Positions 1 through 7,637 of a stretch of 15,115 bases of DNA are shown one piece after another. The stretch's first letter is position 1. Each line of letters opens with the position of its first letter. Source of the stretch: Clostridiales bacterium (lineage in GTDB: Bacteria > Bacillota > Clostridia > Caldicoprobacterales > DTU083); assembly GCA_012512335.1 (NCBI GenBank), contig JAAZEK010000417.1, positions 1 through 15,115 on the forward strand, written 5' to 3'. The notes beneath the pieces were generated by a model, which worked only from the letters and a program-made list of their open reading frames with translations, was not told the origin of the DNA and searched no databases. A program made the translations under genes and the position numbers.

Positions 1-2
1 AG

Positions 3-212
3 GATGCTGTAGCTAACGAAATAGCAGCAGTTTCCAATGTAATTGCTGAATACCATGAACCATTAGCCTATGGAATGGTAAAGGATGTTGATGGTCATAT
101 TGATGAGTTTGTTGCAAAATTGGAAGCCAATGGCGTTGAAAAAGTCATCGAAGAAGTACAAAGACAGCTTAACGAATGGCGCGCTTCTGTAGATAGAGAA
201 GTTTTACAGTAA
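3..212 (+). CDS. C-terminal end of a DUF3502-type ABC sugar-binding lipoprotein (partial)
   Basis: The frame is open from the first complete codon at base 3 to TAA at 210-212, giving the last 69 residues of a protein that starts outside the window. It includes the stretches DVDGHIDEFVAKLEANG and EVQRQLNEW. A closing 'AG-(L/V)-(D/E)-KV-x-E-Q-x-QL-x-x-W' pattern is what I know from the C-terminal domain (DUF3502) of YtcQ/LipO-like extracellular solute-binding lipoproteins that feed oligosaccharide ABC transporters. In such loci the two permease genes usually lie just upstream, here outside the window. A strong terminator follows within about 40 bases, so this is the last gene of its operon. The family call rests on the C-terminus alone, and the substrate cannot be inferred. 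Confidence 0.72.
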   Translation, partial: DAVANEIAAVSNVIAEYHEPLAYGMVKDVDGHIDEFVAKLEANGVEKVIEEVQRQLNEWRASVDREVLQ

Positions 213-250
213 TCCGATAATCTAAGAATAATAAGTAAATAAAAGCATAA

Positions 251-282
251 AAAACCCGCAACTTACTGTTGCGGGTTTTTTT
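251..282 (+). terminator. Rho-independent terminator of the upstream transporter operon
   Basis: A perfect 8-bp stem, CCCGCAAC (255-262) and GTTGCGGG (268-275), encloses the 5-base loop TTACT. It is preceded by a run of A and followed by seven T (276-282). It sits about 40 bases after the stop of the partial binding-protein gene. The A run facing the T run could also give some termination in the other direction. Confidence 0.93.
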
Positions 283-357
283 GTGCCTATTCAGGTACCA
301 CACAGAAAAACTGCCATTCTAAGTAAAATGGAGGATCCTAGTAGTCTTTGTCCATAG

Positions 358-385
358 TTGCATAATATTTTAGTTTGTGTATAAT
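358..385 (+). promoter_or_regulatory. Candidate sigma-A promoter for the AraC regulator and lipoprotein unit
   Basis: TTGCAT (358-363) and a perfect TATAAT (380-385) are separated by 16 bases, with a TGTG just before the -10 box. Transcription would start near 392, leaving a leader of about 85 bases before the ATG at 477. Two further -35-like hexamers, TTGACT (408) and TTGACA (418), lie downstream but have no convincing -10 at the right distance. The only support is match to consensus and position. Confidence 0.55.
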
Positions 386-476
386 AACTGAGTACCACTT
401 AAATAAGTTGACTCTTTTTGACAAGTTTTATCATACAGGTAATGCTTGTATATTTTTCACCATGGAGGCCTGTTAA

Positions 477-2774
477 ATGAGAAAACTAAGATTAATTAAA
501 AGTATTGGCAATAGGTTTAAGGCTTTAACAAGTAAGATTAGGAACAGGTCTGTAAAGACTAAGCTTTTTATATCAAACTTACTGCTTATTAACATTATTA
601 TTCTTATTTTTTGGATTATTGGATATAGTTGGGTATCGTATTCTGAACGAACTGGTATTACCGATCAATACTACGAGAAATTAGACAGCATTGTTGAGAA
701 TTTAGATAATGAATTTACTGCTTTGAGCGAGTTTTCTGTTATGCTTTCAGAGACCAGATGGGTAAAAAAACTTATGATGAGACACTATGACCCTGAAGGC
801 GAAGATTTGATGGCATTGATGGATTATAAAGATGAATTGAGTTTATATACAATTCTTAATTCTTTTGTAAACACCCATTCTATATATTTCAATAGCACTA
901 ACAGAGTATTGACTACCAGTGGTTTTTCTAATTCTAATATATTTTTTAGATATTCTTTCAATATTGAAAGCGTCACAGTAGATGACTGGAAGAGGCTTCT
1001 TAGTGTTAACAACAGCCAATCATTGATGCCTTCTAAAGTCAGAATCTATGATAGGGAATTGGATGGATTAGTTTACTTAAATACTATACCAGCATATTCG
1101 GAATATGATGTCAGAGCAACACTTATTACTTTTATAGAAAGCAAAAATATTGAAGAGATTTTTGATGCCATTGCCAGTGAGTATCCTGTAAGCAGTTATA
1201 TTTTAGGTGACGAAGGTAGAATTTTATTTAGCAAAAATCCGTCATCTAATGTGGTTAATCTAATGGAAAGTGGGCTGATAAAGGCTACACAGGATAATAT
1301 TACTGTAAAAGATGAAATAGTTTTCACAAACTATTCATCAAAAACAGGCTTTACTTATATTATTAGCTTGCCAGAAAGTATTGCAATGAAAGATTTGCAT
1401 AAGGTACAGTTGTTGGTAACAGCTATCTTTGTCATACTAATGATTTTAGGAATAGCTATGGCTTATATTCTTGCATTAAAGAATTTTGCTCCTATCCAGG
1501 AATTGATTTCATTATTGAAAAATAGTACATTAGGTAATGAAACAGAACAATCTTTTAATGAATACCAATGGCTACAATCGTCAATAAAAAATATGTTGAT
1601 TGAAGAGGGTGCATTGTACGACAGGCTTGAAAACCAAAAGCCGATATTAAAAAAGTATTATCTGTCTCGATTAGTCAATGAAGAAAAAAATATTGGCGAT
1701 GAACTAATAAAGACTCTGGATGTACTTGGAATATCGTTCCCATATAAGATGTTTTGCTGTTTTGTTATTTCTTTTGGAAATGATAAGTATGGATTAAATG
1801 ATAATGACTTCATCTATAAAATAATTAAAAATGAAGGAATTGAGTATGAAAGAGTAACTAAAAATGATTATGAAATCGTTATATGTAATTTCTATAATCA
1901 AAGTCAGTTAAGTGAGTCAATAATAAATATCAAGAAGGTCATTGACGATTATAATGTAATTTTAAGCATAGGAAATGTCTATGATAGTATCAGAAATGTC
2001 CCAGCTTCATATATGGAGGCATTGGAATCAGCTAATTACAGGACAATAAAGGAATTAGAGAAGCTTGTTCAATACTCTGATATTGACAATAATGTAAGTT
2101 CATACTATTATCCTTTGAAAAAGGAAAGTGCTATTATTGTTAATCTGACATCTGGAAATGCAGAAAAGGCATATGAAATTGTTGATGAATTAATCGATTT
2201 TAATATCGAAAACCGGGAAGTTACTATCAATGCTGTTAAACAACTATATTTTGATATAGACCGTACTGTGCTAAGGGTTGCTGAAGATATAGATATAAAT
2301 TTGGATATAAATAGCAAAGCATTACTGGGAATAAGTGAGGAGTTCAACTTATCAGATATTGATGAAATGAAGCTAAGACTAAAGAAAAAATTTGATCTCT
2401 TAAGTAATTTAGTAAATGAAATTAAAGAGAAAAGTAGTGACGAATTTGATAAATCAATACTTGATTATATTGATAAATCCTATAGAGATAGTAGCATCAG
2501 CCTGGGCACCCTATCTGAAATGTTTAATTTGTCTGAATCCCATCTAAGCAGAACATTTAAGGAAAGGTTTGGGGTTAATTATCTTGATTATGTAAATAAA
2601 AAGAGGGTGGAATATGCTTTGGGTCTGTTAAAGAATTCCGACAGTGATATAAATGAAATTGCACAAATGGCAGGATTTAATAATGATGTTACCTTTAGAA
2701 GACTTTTTAAGAAGTACTACGGAACATCTCCACTTAAATATAAGGAAGCGTTTTTAAAAGGTGAAGACCAATGA
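477..2774 (+). CDS. Membrane-anchored AraC-family transcriptional regulator with extracytoplasmic sensor domain
   Basis: This 765-residue protein has the one-component sensor layout of the YesS/YtdP-type AraC regulators of Firmicutes. A basic N-terminus leads to a first membrane segment at about residues 30-52. An extracytoplasmic region of roughly 255 residues follows, probably Cache-like, then a second membrane segment at about 312-334. A long cytoplasmic linker ends in an AraC DNA-binding domain in the last ~100 residues. Two helix-turn-helices are visible there: LGTLSEMFNLSESHLSRTFK and the segment beginning INEIAQMAGFNN, followed by the family's F-K-K-x-x-G-x-S-P-x-x-Y signature (FKKYYGTSPLKY). 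The start is supported by GGAGG (464-468) eight bases before ATG. The stop overlaps the next start (ATGA), so it is translationally coupled to the binding lipoprotein. Inferred role: senses an external sugar or its binding protein and activates uptake genes. The ligand is unknown. Confidence 0.93.
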   Translation: MRKLRLIKSIGNRFKALTSKIRNRSVKTKLFISNLLLINIIILIFWIIGYSWVSYSERTGITDQYYEKLDSIVENLDNEFTALSEFSVMLSETRWVKKLMMRHYDPEGEDLMALMDYKDELSLYTILNSFVNTHSIYFNSTNRVLTTSGFSNSNIFFRYSFNIESVTVDDWKRLLSVNNSQSLMPSKVRIYDRELDGLVYLNTIPAYSEYDVRATLITFIESKNIEEIFDAIASEYPVSSYILGDEGRILFSKNPSSNVVNLMESGLIKATQDNITVKDEIVFTNYSSKTGFTYIISLPESIAMKDLHKVQLLVTAIFVILMILGIAMAYILALKNFAPIQELISLLKNSTLGNETEQSFNEYQWLQSSIKNMLIEEGALYDRLENQKPILKKYYLSRLVNEEKNIGDELIKTLDVLGISFPYKMFCCFVISFGNDKYGLNDNDFIYKIIKNEGIEYERVTKNDYEIVICNFYNQSQLSESIINIKKVIDDYNVILSIGNVYDSIRNVPASYMEALESANYRTIKELEKLVQYSDIDNNVSSYYYPLKKESAIIVNLTSGNAEKAYEIVDELIDFNIENREVTINAVKQLYFDIDRTVLRVAEDIDINLDINSKALLGISEEFNLSDIDEMKLRLKKKFDLLSNLVNEIKEKSSDEFDKSILDYIDKSYRDSSISLGTLSEMFNLSESHLSRTFKERFGVNYLDYVNKKRVEYALGLLKNSDSDINEIAQMAGFNNDVTFRRLFKKYYGTSPLKYKEAFLKGEDQ

Positions 2775-4378
2775 TAAAAAAAGTTGCATTATTTATGCTG
2801 ACAGTTATGGTATCGTTTTTATTAATGATTTCTGGGTGTTCCGGGAGCAATGATAAAGCTGAGGACAATTCAAAAACTGCTACACCAAATAAAGAAGGAT
2901 ACACTTTGCCTATAGTAGAGGATGGAAGCGTAACTCTTAGCTATGCAGGAATTGATAATTGGTATGCACCAGCGAGCTATTCACATAACTTAGCTGTTTG
3001 GCAGGAAATCGAGAAGAAGACAGGTGTAAAGATTAAGTGGGAAGTAATGCCTGCTAACTCCTACTGGAGTTCTCTAAACACTCGGATGGCATCTGGTATG
3101 ACATTACCTGACATTATACGAGTTAACGAGCCTGATTTATTCAAGCATGCTAGTGACGGTTTATTAGTACCGCTAGATACACTAATTGACCAATATGCTC
3201 CGAATATTAAGAAGCTATTTGCTGACGAGCCTCAAATCAAGAAGCTTCTAATGCAAGCTGATGGGAAAATTTATAGCGCTACTCAAATTATGACTGCATC
3301 TGTAGAGATGGAACCATGGGTGTTTGGTATACGTAAGGATTGGCTGGATATGATGGATTTGGAATTGCCCGAAACACTAGAAGATTGGTATAATGCTCTA
3401 AAGTCATTTAAAAAATTGGATTACAGCATTATTCCTATGACAACAGGAGTTACAAATCCAGGACAAGCACGGTCTCTTTATGGCTTGTTTGGACATGCAT
3501 TTGGATTGAATGATATGGTGTTTAGTGAAGGCTGGGGAGTGGGTCCCGACGACAAGGTTAGCTATACCTTTATCATGCCTCAATATAAGGAGTTTCTTGG
3601 TTATCTGAATAAATTATATAAAGAGGGTCTAATAGATCCTCAGCTTGTACAGGGTGATCAATTTACATCCCAAATAGCAAACAATAGGGTGGGAGTTGTT
3701 GCAGGATATACTTCTGCTATATTAAGATATAATGATTTACTAAAAAAATCAGGTGTTCCCGACGCAAATTACGCATTTGTACTACCACCAAAAGGAAGTA
3801 ATGGTGAAGCTGTGTCAGCAAAAAGGCGCTCAGTTTCAGGTGCATTTTCAATAACAAAGGATTGCAAATACCCGGAAGTAGCCATTAAGTGGCTAGATTT
3901 TATATGGGCTAGTGAAGAGGGGAGAAGGCTGCAATCTTTTGGGATAGAAGGAATAACTTACACAATGGAGGATGGGAGCCCTAAATTAACTGAATTTGTA
4001 ACAAATAACCCTGATGATTTAGATTCTATAAGTGCGTTGAGGTCTGTAGGTGCATTTACCACACTTCCGGACTATAGGGATATAGATTTATGGGAACAGA
4101 TACTTACTCCAAGCCAAGTAGAATTTGCCAATAAAATAAAAGCTAATTTAATTGATAGGTTTCCAGAACTGACTTCGACACCAGATGAAGAAGAAAGACT
4201 TGCCTTGTTAATGACTGATATTAGTATCTATATAGATGAAATGTATGTAAGTTTTATTATTGGAAGAGAGCCACTTGAAAACTTTGACAAATATATCGGA
4301 AAATTAAGAGATATGGGTATAGATAAAGTAATCAAAATAAAACAAGCTCAGTATAATAGGTATAACTCTGCAGAGTAG
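2771..4378 (+). CDS. Extracellular solute-binding lipoprotein of the ABC sugar-transporter type
   Basis: This 535-residue lipoprotein has a basic start (MIKK), a hydrophobic core and a lipobox I-S-G-C with the lipidated cysteine at residue 23. A low-complexity S/N/K/T linker follows. The mature part resembles LipO/YtcQ-like binding proteins of about 500-560 residues: an early W-x-E-I-E-K-K-T-G-V region, then 'MASGMTLPDIIRVNEPDL', then a C-terminus ending MGIDKVIKIKQAQYNRYN. It is expected to be anchored to the outer face of the membrane and to bind an oligosaccharide for a carbohydrate ABC importer. Its ATG overlaps the regulator's stop by four bases, with an AAGGTGAAG ribosome site just upstream. 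No permease gene follows and a terminator closes the unit. It therefore either shares permeases encoded elsewhere or serves mainly as the regulator's sensory partner (inference). The sugar bound is unknown. Confidence 0.9.
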   Translation: MIKKVALFMLTVMVSFLLMISGCSGSNDKAEDNSKTATPNKEGYTLPIVEDGSVTLSYAGIDNWYAPASYSHNLAVWQEIEKKTGVKIKWEVMPANSYWSSLNTRMASGMTLPDIIRVNEPDLFKHASDGLLVPLDTLIDQYAPNIKKLFADEPQIKKLLMQADGKIYSATQIMTASVEMEPWVFGIRKDWLDMMDLELPETLEDWYNALKSFKKLDYSIIPMTTGVTNPGQARSLYGLFGHAFGLNDMVFSEGWGVGPDDKVSYTFIMPQYKEFLGYLNKLYKEGLIDPQLVQGDQFTSQIANNRVGVVAGYTSAILRYNDLLKKSGVPDANYAFVLPPKGSNGEAVSAKRRSVSGAFSITKDCKYPEVAIKWLDFIWASEEGRRLQSFGIEGITYTMEDGSPKLTEFVTNNPDDLDSISALRSVGAFTTLPDYRDIDLWEQILTPSQVEFANKIKANLIDRFPELTSTPDEEERLALLMTDISIYIDEMYVSFIIGREPLENFDKYIGKLRDMGIDKVIKIKQAQYNRYNSAE

Positions 4379-4480
4379 CTTAACTGCAACTGGAGGGTTG
4401 CCAGACATCGCAGCTTAATGACTTTTATTTAGGGAATTTTATTTAGAGAAGTTCACCGTAGACATGTCCCAAAACAAGTA

Positions 4481-4511
4481 AAAGAGCCTCGGCAAGTATA
4501 TGAGGCTCTTT
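4481..4511. terminator. Bidirectional terminator between convergent units
   Basis: A perfect 10-bp stem, AAAGAGCCTC (4481-4490) and GAGGCTCTTT (4502-4511), has an 11-base loop. On the plus strand the T run is short (TTTCT), about 100 bases after the lipoprotein gene. On the minus strand the stem is followed by TTTTACTTGTTTT, which suits the end of the convergent small gene at 4595-4882. It probably serves both. Confidence 0.8.
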
Positions 4512-4585
4512 CTGTAAGGGGTTTGGGGGTTTGGGTAACTTACATTATTATGATAACCATCTTTCAGAAAAATAAACGTAAGAAT

Positions 4586-4607
4586 AATAAATAATTAATT
4601 ATTTATT
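4586..4607. repeat. Perfect 22-bp AT-only palindrome over a stop codon
   Basis: Bases 4586-4607 consist only of A and T and are perfectly self-complementary around the centre at 4596/4597. The palindrome covers the last codons and TAA stop (4597-4595, minus strand) of the small convergent gene. On the plus strand it is followed by GTTTTTTATC, so it could act as a weak second terminator for the lipoprotein unit. An AT-only stem is weak, and coincidence in AT-rich DNA is possible. Confidence 0.5.
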
Positions 4608-4882
4608 TGTTTTTTATCTTCAACTAAGAGCTCCACTTCAAAGCTATCAAAAGAAATGGCTTCCATAAAATTATCTTGGTTTAGAACAGCCCTATTATAT
4701 TTCTCAAACTCCCTGTCGTTTTTAGGCAGCCAAATAGGTCTTTGCAGATCAAGTTCGTAACATATTTGTTGGATACATTCTTGAAGCTTTTCCTCATTGG
4801 AAAGCCTGTCATCCTCATTACTAACTACTGCCTGGGCTATAATTTTATTGTTTTTTCGAAGTATTCCCCATATGCGATACAT
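4595..4882 (-). CDS. Small conserved clostridial protein of unknown function (95 aa)
   Basis: The predicted protein begins MYRIWGILRKNNKIIAQAVV and contains 'YELDLQRPIWLPKNDREF' and 'QDNFMEAISFDSFEVELL'. I recognise this pattern (M-Y-x-I-W-G at the start, D-L-x-x-P-I-W-L-x-K-N in the middle, D-x-F-x-E-x-I-x-F-D near the end) from a small protein common in clostridia with no assigned function. It has no signal peptide and no membrane segment, so it is probably cytosolic. The frame also has an ATG nine codons upstream (4909). I chose 4882 because AAAGGATGAG lies just before it, and because a TATAAT at 4923-4918 would make the earlier ATG nearly leaderless. It is a single gene, convergent with the lipoprotein unit. 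No function should be inferred. Confidence 0.72.
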   Translation of the reverse strand: MYRIWGILRKNNKIIAQAVVSNEDDRLSNEEKLQECIQQICYELDLQRPIWLPKNDREFEKYNRAVLNQDNFMEAISFDSFEVELLVEDKKQINN

Positions 4883-4917
4883 CAGCTCATCCTTTGCAAA
4901 GAAATTCATTATGTACC

Positions 4918-4923
4918 ATTATA
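4918..4923 (-). promoter_or_regulatory. Candidate -10 box for the small conserved gene
   Basis: A perfect TATAAT reads on the minus strand here, preceded by TTTTTTTGC. No good -35 box is visible at 16-18 bases (best is TGTTTA at 4946-4941). If it is used, transcription starts near 4911. That leaves a leader of about 29 bases to the ATG at 4882 and argues against the upstream ATG at 4909. Confidence 0.35.
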
Positions 4924-4985
4924 GCAAAAAAAGGGCATATTAAACATAGTAATTGTAAAAGTGAAATAATTATAAGGGAACATTC

Positions 4986-5073
4986 GTTACTGTTCACTGG
5001 GAAATCAAAATAATAAATATATTCCTGCAAAGGCTCCTTACATATGATTTATTATTTTGGTGTGAACAGTGAC
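4986..5073. repeat. 88-bp imperfect inverted-repeat element (MITE- or REP-like), full copy
   Basis: The outer arms GTTACTGTTCAC (4986-4997) and GTGAACAGTGAC (5062-5073) are complementary at 11 of 12 positions. The inner arms AAAATAATAAAT (5007-5018) and ATTTATTATTTT (5047-5058) are perfectly complementary. The centre, AAGGCTCCTT (5030-5039), is itself near-palindromic (AAGG-CT-CCTT). The right half recurs at 7547-7589. No reading frame lies inside. This is the signature of a small non-autonomous mobile element or an intergenic palindromic repeat. The element ends 52 bases before the BrkB gene and could affect its transcription. Confidence 0.75.
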
Positions 5074-5125
5074 AGAACCTTCATTACATTAAGGTTGGCA
5101 ATCATTTAGAAGGTAGGTAAGGGCA

Positions 5126-5959
5126 GTGAAGAAAGTGTTGTTTTATATCAAGGAACTATATCGTAGATACGTTGATGACGAAGTTGCAGTTTATGGTGCG
5201 GAAATGGCATATTATTTTTTGCTGTCAGTATTTCCTTTTTTAATTTTTTTAACCACACTTATTGGCTATTTGCCAATCACTGGTGACAACTTCTTGGAAT
5301 CCATGGCTAATCTTCTGCCCTATGAATCTTATTTGGTGGTTCGAAGGAATGTTGAGCAGGTAATCCACACACGGAGCCTAAAGTTAATGTCTTTTGGGCT
5401 TGTTTCTATGGTTTGGGCATCCGCTAGTGGCATGGGAGCTGTAATAAGAGGAATTAACAGAGCTTTATGCCAAAAGGATAACAGGCCTGTTTGGATAGCT
5501 GTTCCCTTATCCTTACTGTTTACTATACTGACTGCTTTACTTATAGTATTCTTTGTTGTCTTACTAATATTTAGTAGACAGATAGGAGCTTACTTACTAG
5601 ATGCAGGTATGTCTCAATTATACTGGAAGGGATGGCAAGCGCTGAAATACACACTTGGACTCCTTACCCTGATGCTGGTTTTTGTTCTTCTTTATAAATA
5701 TAGTCCCTGTGTTAAAGTTCGATGGAGAAATGCTATTCCTGGTGCAATATTTGCTACTATGGGCTGGTTTATTGTGTCTTGGCTTTTTTCCAGGTATGTT
5801 AATCGTTTTTGGAATCTTTCTCTGGTATATGGAAGCATTGGGGGGATAATTGGTTTATTGGTTTGGCTATATATCAGCGCTCAGTTAATAATTCTAGGAG
5901 GAGAGCTAAATGCAGTTCTTATTTTGCATCCTCCCAAGAAGAGCGCAAAAACACCCTGA
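5126..5959 (+). CDS. YihY/BrkB-family integral membrane protein
   Basis: This 277-residue protein has about six hydrophobic segments (near residues 27-49, 86-106, 123-150, 173-192, 203-222 and 235-262). It carries the family pattern: an N-terminal 'AEMAYYFLLSVFPFLIF', a central 'YKYSPCVKVRWRNAIPGAIF', and a C-terminal 'YGSIGGIIGLLVWLYISAQ' followed by LIILGGELNAVL. The length is usual for the family (Virul_fac_BrkB). Its biochemical role is not settled. Old annotations as ribonuclease BN or tRNA-processing enzyme are considered wrong, and export or envelope roles have been proposed. The start is GTG at 5126, with AAGGTAGG about eight bases upstream. A 6-bp inverted repeat, AACCTT (5076-5081) and AAGGTT (5091-5096), lies in the leader. 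The gene stands alone and runs convergently into the citrate synthase gene; their stops are 30 bases apart. Confidence 0.92.
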   Translation: MKKVLFYIKELYRRYVDDEVAVYGAEMAYYFLLSVFPFLIFLTTLIGYLPITGDNFLESMANLLPYESYLVVRRNVEQVIHTRSLKLMSFGLVSMVWASASGMGAVIRGINRALCQKDNRPVWIAVPLSLLFTILTALLIVFFVVLLIFSRQIGAYLLDAGMSQLYWKGWQALKYTLGLLTLMLVFVLLYKYSPCVKVRWRNAIPGAIFATMGWFIVSWLFSRYVNRFWNLSLVYGSIGGIIGLLVWLYISAQLIILGGELNAVLILHPPKKSAKTP

Positions 5960-5973
5960 AACTAATCCAGGGT
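5947..5973 (-). terminator. Terminator of the citrate synthase gene, embedded in the BrkB gene end
   Basis: Read on the minus strand, ACCCTG (5973-5968) and CAGGGT (5958-5953) form a 6-bp stem with a 9-base loop, followed by GTTTTT (5952-5947). It begins 17 bases past the citrate synthase stop and overlaps the last codons and stop of the convergent BrkB gene. On the plus strand only TTT follows, so any terminating effect there would be weak. Confidence 0.72.
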
Positions 5974-5989
5974 TTAAAGGAAAGACTAC

Positions 5990-7360
5990 TTATCGATCGT
6001 TCAATGGCTTATAATCTTTAATTTGAATTAAGGTACGGTATGCAGGACGGATAATGCGTCCACCACTTATCTGTTCTTCCATGGCGTGAGCGCACCAACC
6101 TGGTACCCTTGCTATAGCAAAGATAGAGGTATATAGGTCTTCAGGAATGTCTAGCATTTTATATATAAAACCTGAGTAAAGATCTACATTCGCACTCAGA
6201 GGGCTACCTTTCCGTTCAGCAAACAGCTCTGATGTGACTCTCTCTATTGTATCATATAAAGTATACTCATTTTCCATATCTTTTAATATAGACAATTCTT
6301 TTGCTTTTTTCTTTAGGAGTACTGCTCTAGGATCAGACAAGGTGTAAACAGCATGACCCATTCCGTAGACCAGACCGGAACGATCAAAGGCATCCTTATT
6401 GAGAATTTTGATCAAATATTCCCTAACGGCTTCTTCTCTTTCCCAATGGGGAACATTAGATTTAAGGTCCTCCACCATTCCCATAACCTTAGCGTTAGCA
6501 CCACCATGTTTGGGCCCCTTTAATGAGCCAACACCTGCAGCTATGGCAGAATAAGTGTCTGTACCAGTGGATGTGGCTACTCGAGTAACAAAAGTGGAGT
6601 TGTTACCGCCACCATGCTCAGCATGAAGTATGAGAGATAAATCCAGGATTTCTGCTTCGGTTCTGGTAAATTGCTTGTCTGGACGAATCATATGAAGGAA
6701 GCACTCGGCTGTACTTTGACCATCGCGAGGAATATGAATTCGAAGACTCTTATTGTCCATATAATGGCGTTTTGCCATATAGGAATAGGCAACAAAGGAA
6801 GGCACCTGGGCAATGAGATCAATGCAGCGGCTTAACACCTGGTTAATGTTCATGTCATCTGGAGCTTCCTCATAGGAATAACAGGTAAGAATGCAACGTG
6901 CCAACTTATTCATTATATTATTGCTAGGTCCTTTAAAAATTACATCCTCTACGAAATTATCAGGAAGAGTACGGCTTACACAAAGAATTTCATTAAAAGT
7001 AGCAAGCTCTTCCTTATTAGGGAGCTTTCCAAATAGTAATAGGAAGCAAACTTCCTCAAAACCGAAACGGCCTTCACTCTGGCAGTTTTGGACAATTTCC
7101 TCCACATCGATGCCACGATAACGAAGACGTCCTTCTGCTGGAACCTTTACTCCATCTTCCATGGTGTAACCGTGAACATCACCGATTTGTGTTAAGCCTA
7201 CCAATACACCTGTGCCATCATTGTTACGCAGACCTCTTTTTACGTCGTAATAGTCAAATAGATGGGGATCAATGTAGTTATTTTGTGCGGCAAACCCATA
7301 AAGATTATCTACTAGTTGATCTTTGCCGTTATTTGCACAATCTGATTTTTGTTGATTCAT
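5990..7360 (-). CDS. gltA: Citrate synthase (type II-like, citrate/2-methylcitrate synthase family)
   Basis: Condenses acetyl-CoA with oxaloacetate to citrate in the cytosol; related enzymes use propionyl-CoA. The 456-residue protein has the three catalytic positions of the family: His in HAEHGGGNNST (about residue 249), His in YGMGHAVYTLSDPRA (about 336) and Asp in SANVDLYSG (about 393). It also has the LRYRGIDVEE segment near the N-terminus and GPKHGGAN in the middle. An N-terminal extension of roughly 40 residues precedes the core. Two in-frame ATGs lie at 7366 and 7360. I prefer 7360 because AAGGGAG (7375-7369) is eight bases from it and only two from the other. No aconitase or isocitrate dehydrogenase gene is adjacent, so the gene is monocistronic here. 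In anaerobes the usual role is 2-oxoglutarate and glutamate synthesis (family knowledge). A methylcitrate preference cannot be excluded. Confidence 0.95.
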   Translation of the reverse strand: MNQQKSDCANNGKDQLVDNLYGFAAQNNYIDPHLFDYYDVKRGLRNNDGTGVLVGLTQIGDVHGYTMEDGVKVPAEGRLRYRGIDVEEIVQNCQSEGRFGFEEVCFLLLFGKLPNKEELATFNEILCVSRTLPDNFVEDVIFKGPSNNIMNKLARCILTCYSYEEAPDDMNINQVLSRCIDLIAQVPSFVAYSYMAKRHYMDNKSLRIHIPRDGQSTAECFLHMIRPDKQFTRTEAEILDLSLILHAEHGGGNNSTFVTRVATSTGTDTYSAIAAGVGSLKGPKHGGANAKVMGMVEDLKSNVPHWEREEAVREYLIKILNKDAFDRSGLVYGMGHAVYTLSDPRAVLLKKKAKELSILKDMENEYTLYDTIERVTSELFAERKGSPLSANVDLYSGFIYKMLDIPEDLYTSIFAIARVPGWCAHAMEEQISGGRIIRPAYRTLIQIKDYKPLNDR

Positions 7361-7546
7361 ATTCATATCTCCCTTAAAATAATATACAGCTTACACTTCG
7401 TTATCCGAACTCAAGTTAAACTTAGTCAGTGCCTAAGATAAGAAGGATAAATATATGCCTACTACTATACACCTAATCTTTTGTCCTAGCAAGACATTTT
7501 CTCTGAAAATGAAAGAAATGTTTTTATAAATTTCATAATTAATAAA

Positions 7547-7589
7547 AAGGCTCCTTCCATATGTTTATTATTTTGACGTGAACAGTAAC
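7547..7589. repeat. Half copy of the 88-bp inverted-repeat element
   Basis: These 43 bases match the right half of the full element (5030-5073) with about four substitutions and one single-base gap. The match includes the centre AAGGCTCCTT (7547-7556), TTTATTATTTT (7564-7574) and the terminal GTGAACAGTAAC (7578-7589). The left arm is missing: the sequence before 7547 shows no GTTACTGTTCAC. Both copies have the same orientation relative to a downstream plus-strand gene. Confidence 0.75.
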
Positions 7590-7631
7590 TCTTGAAGATG
7601 AATAAAAATGAAACTCCTGTAATAGTGATAG

Positions 7632-7637
7632 TATAAT
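7632..7637 (+). promoter_or_regulatory. Candidate -10 box upstream of the small membrane protein gene
   Basis: A perfect TATAAT lies 57 bases before the ATG at 7695. The hexamer at 17 bases upstream (TGAAAC, 7609-7614) is a poor -35 box, so the promoter is tentative. Confidence 0.35.

Noticed and set aside
4384..4404. Stem-loop CTGCAAC...GTTGCCAG just after the lipoprotein stop
   Set aside because: The stem is short and bulged with no T run, and the better terminator is at 4481-4511.
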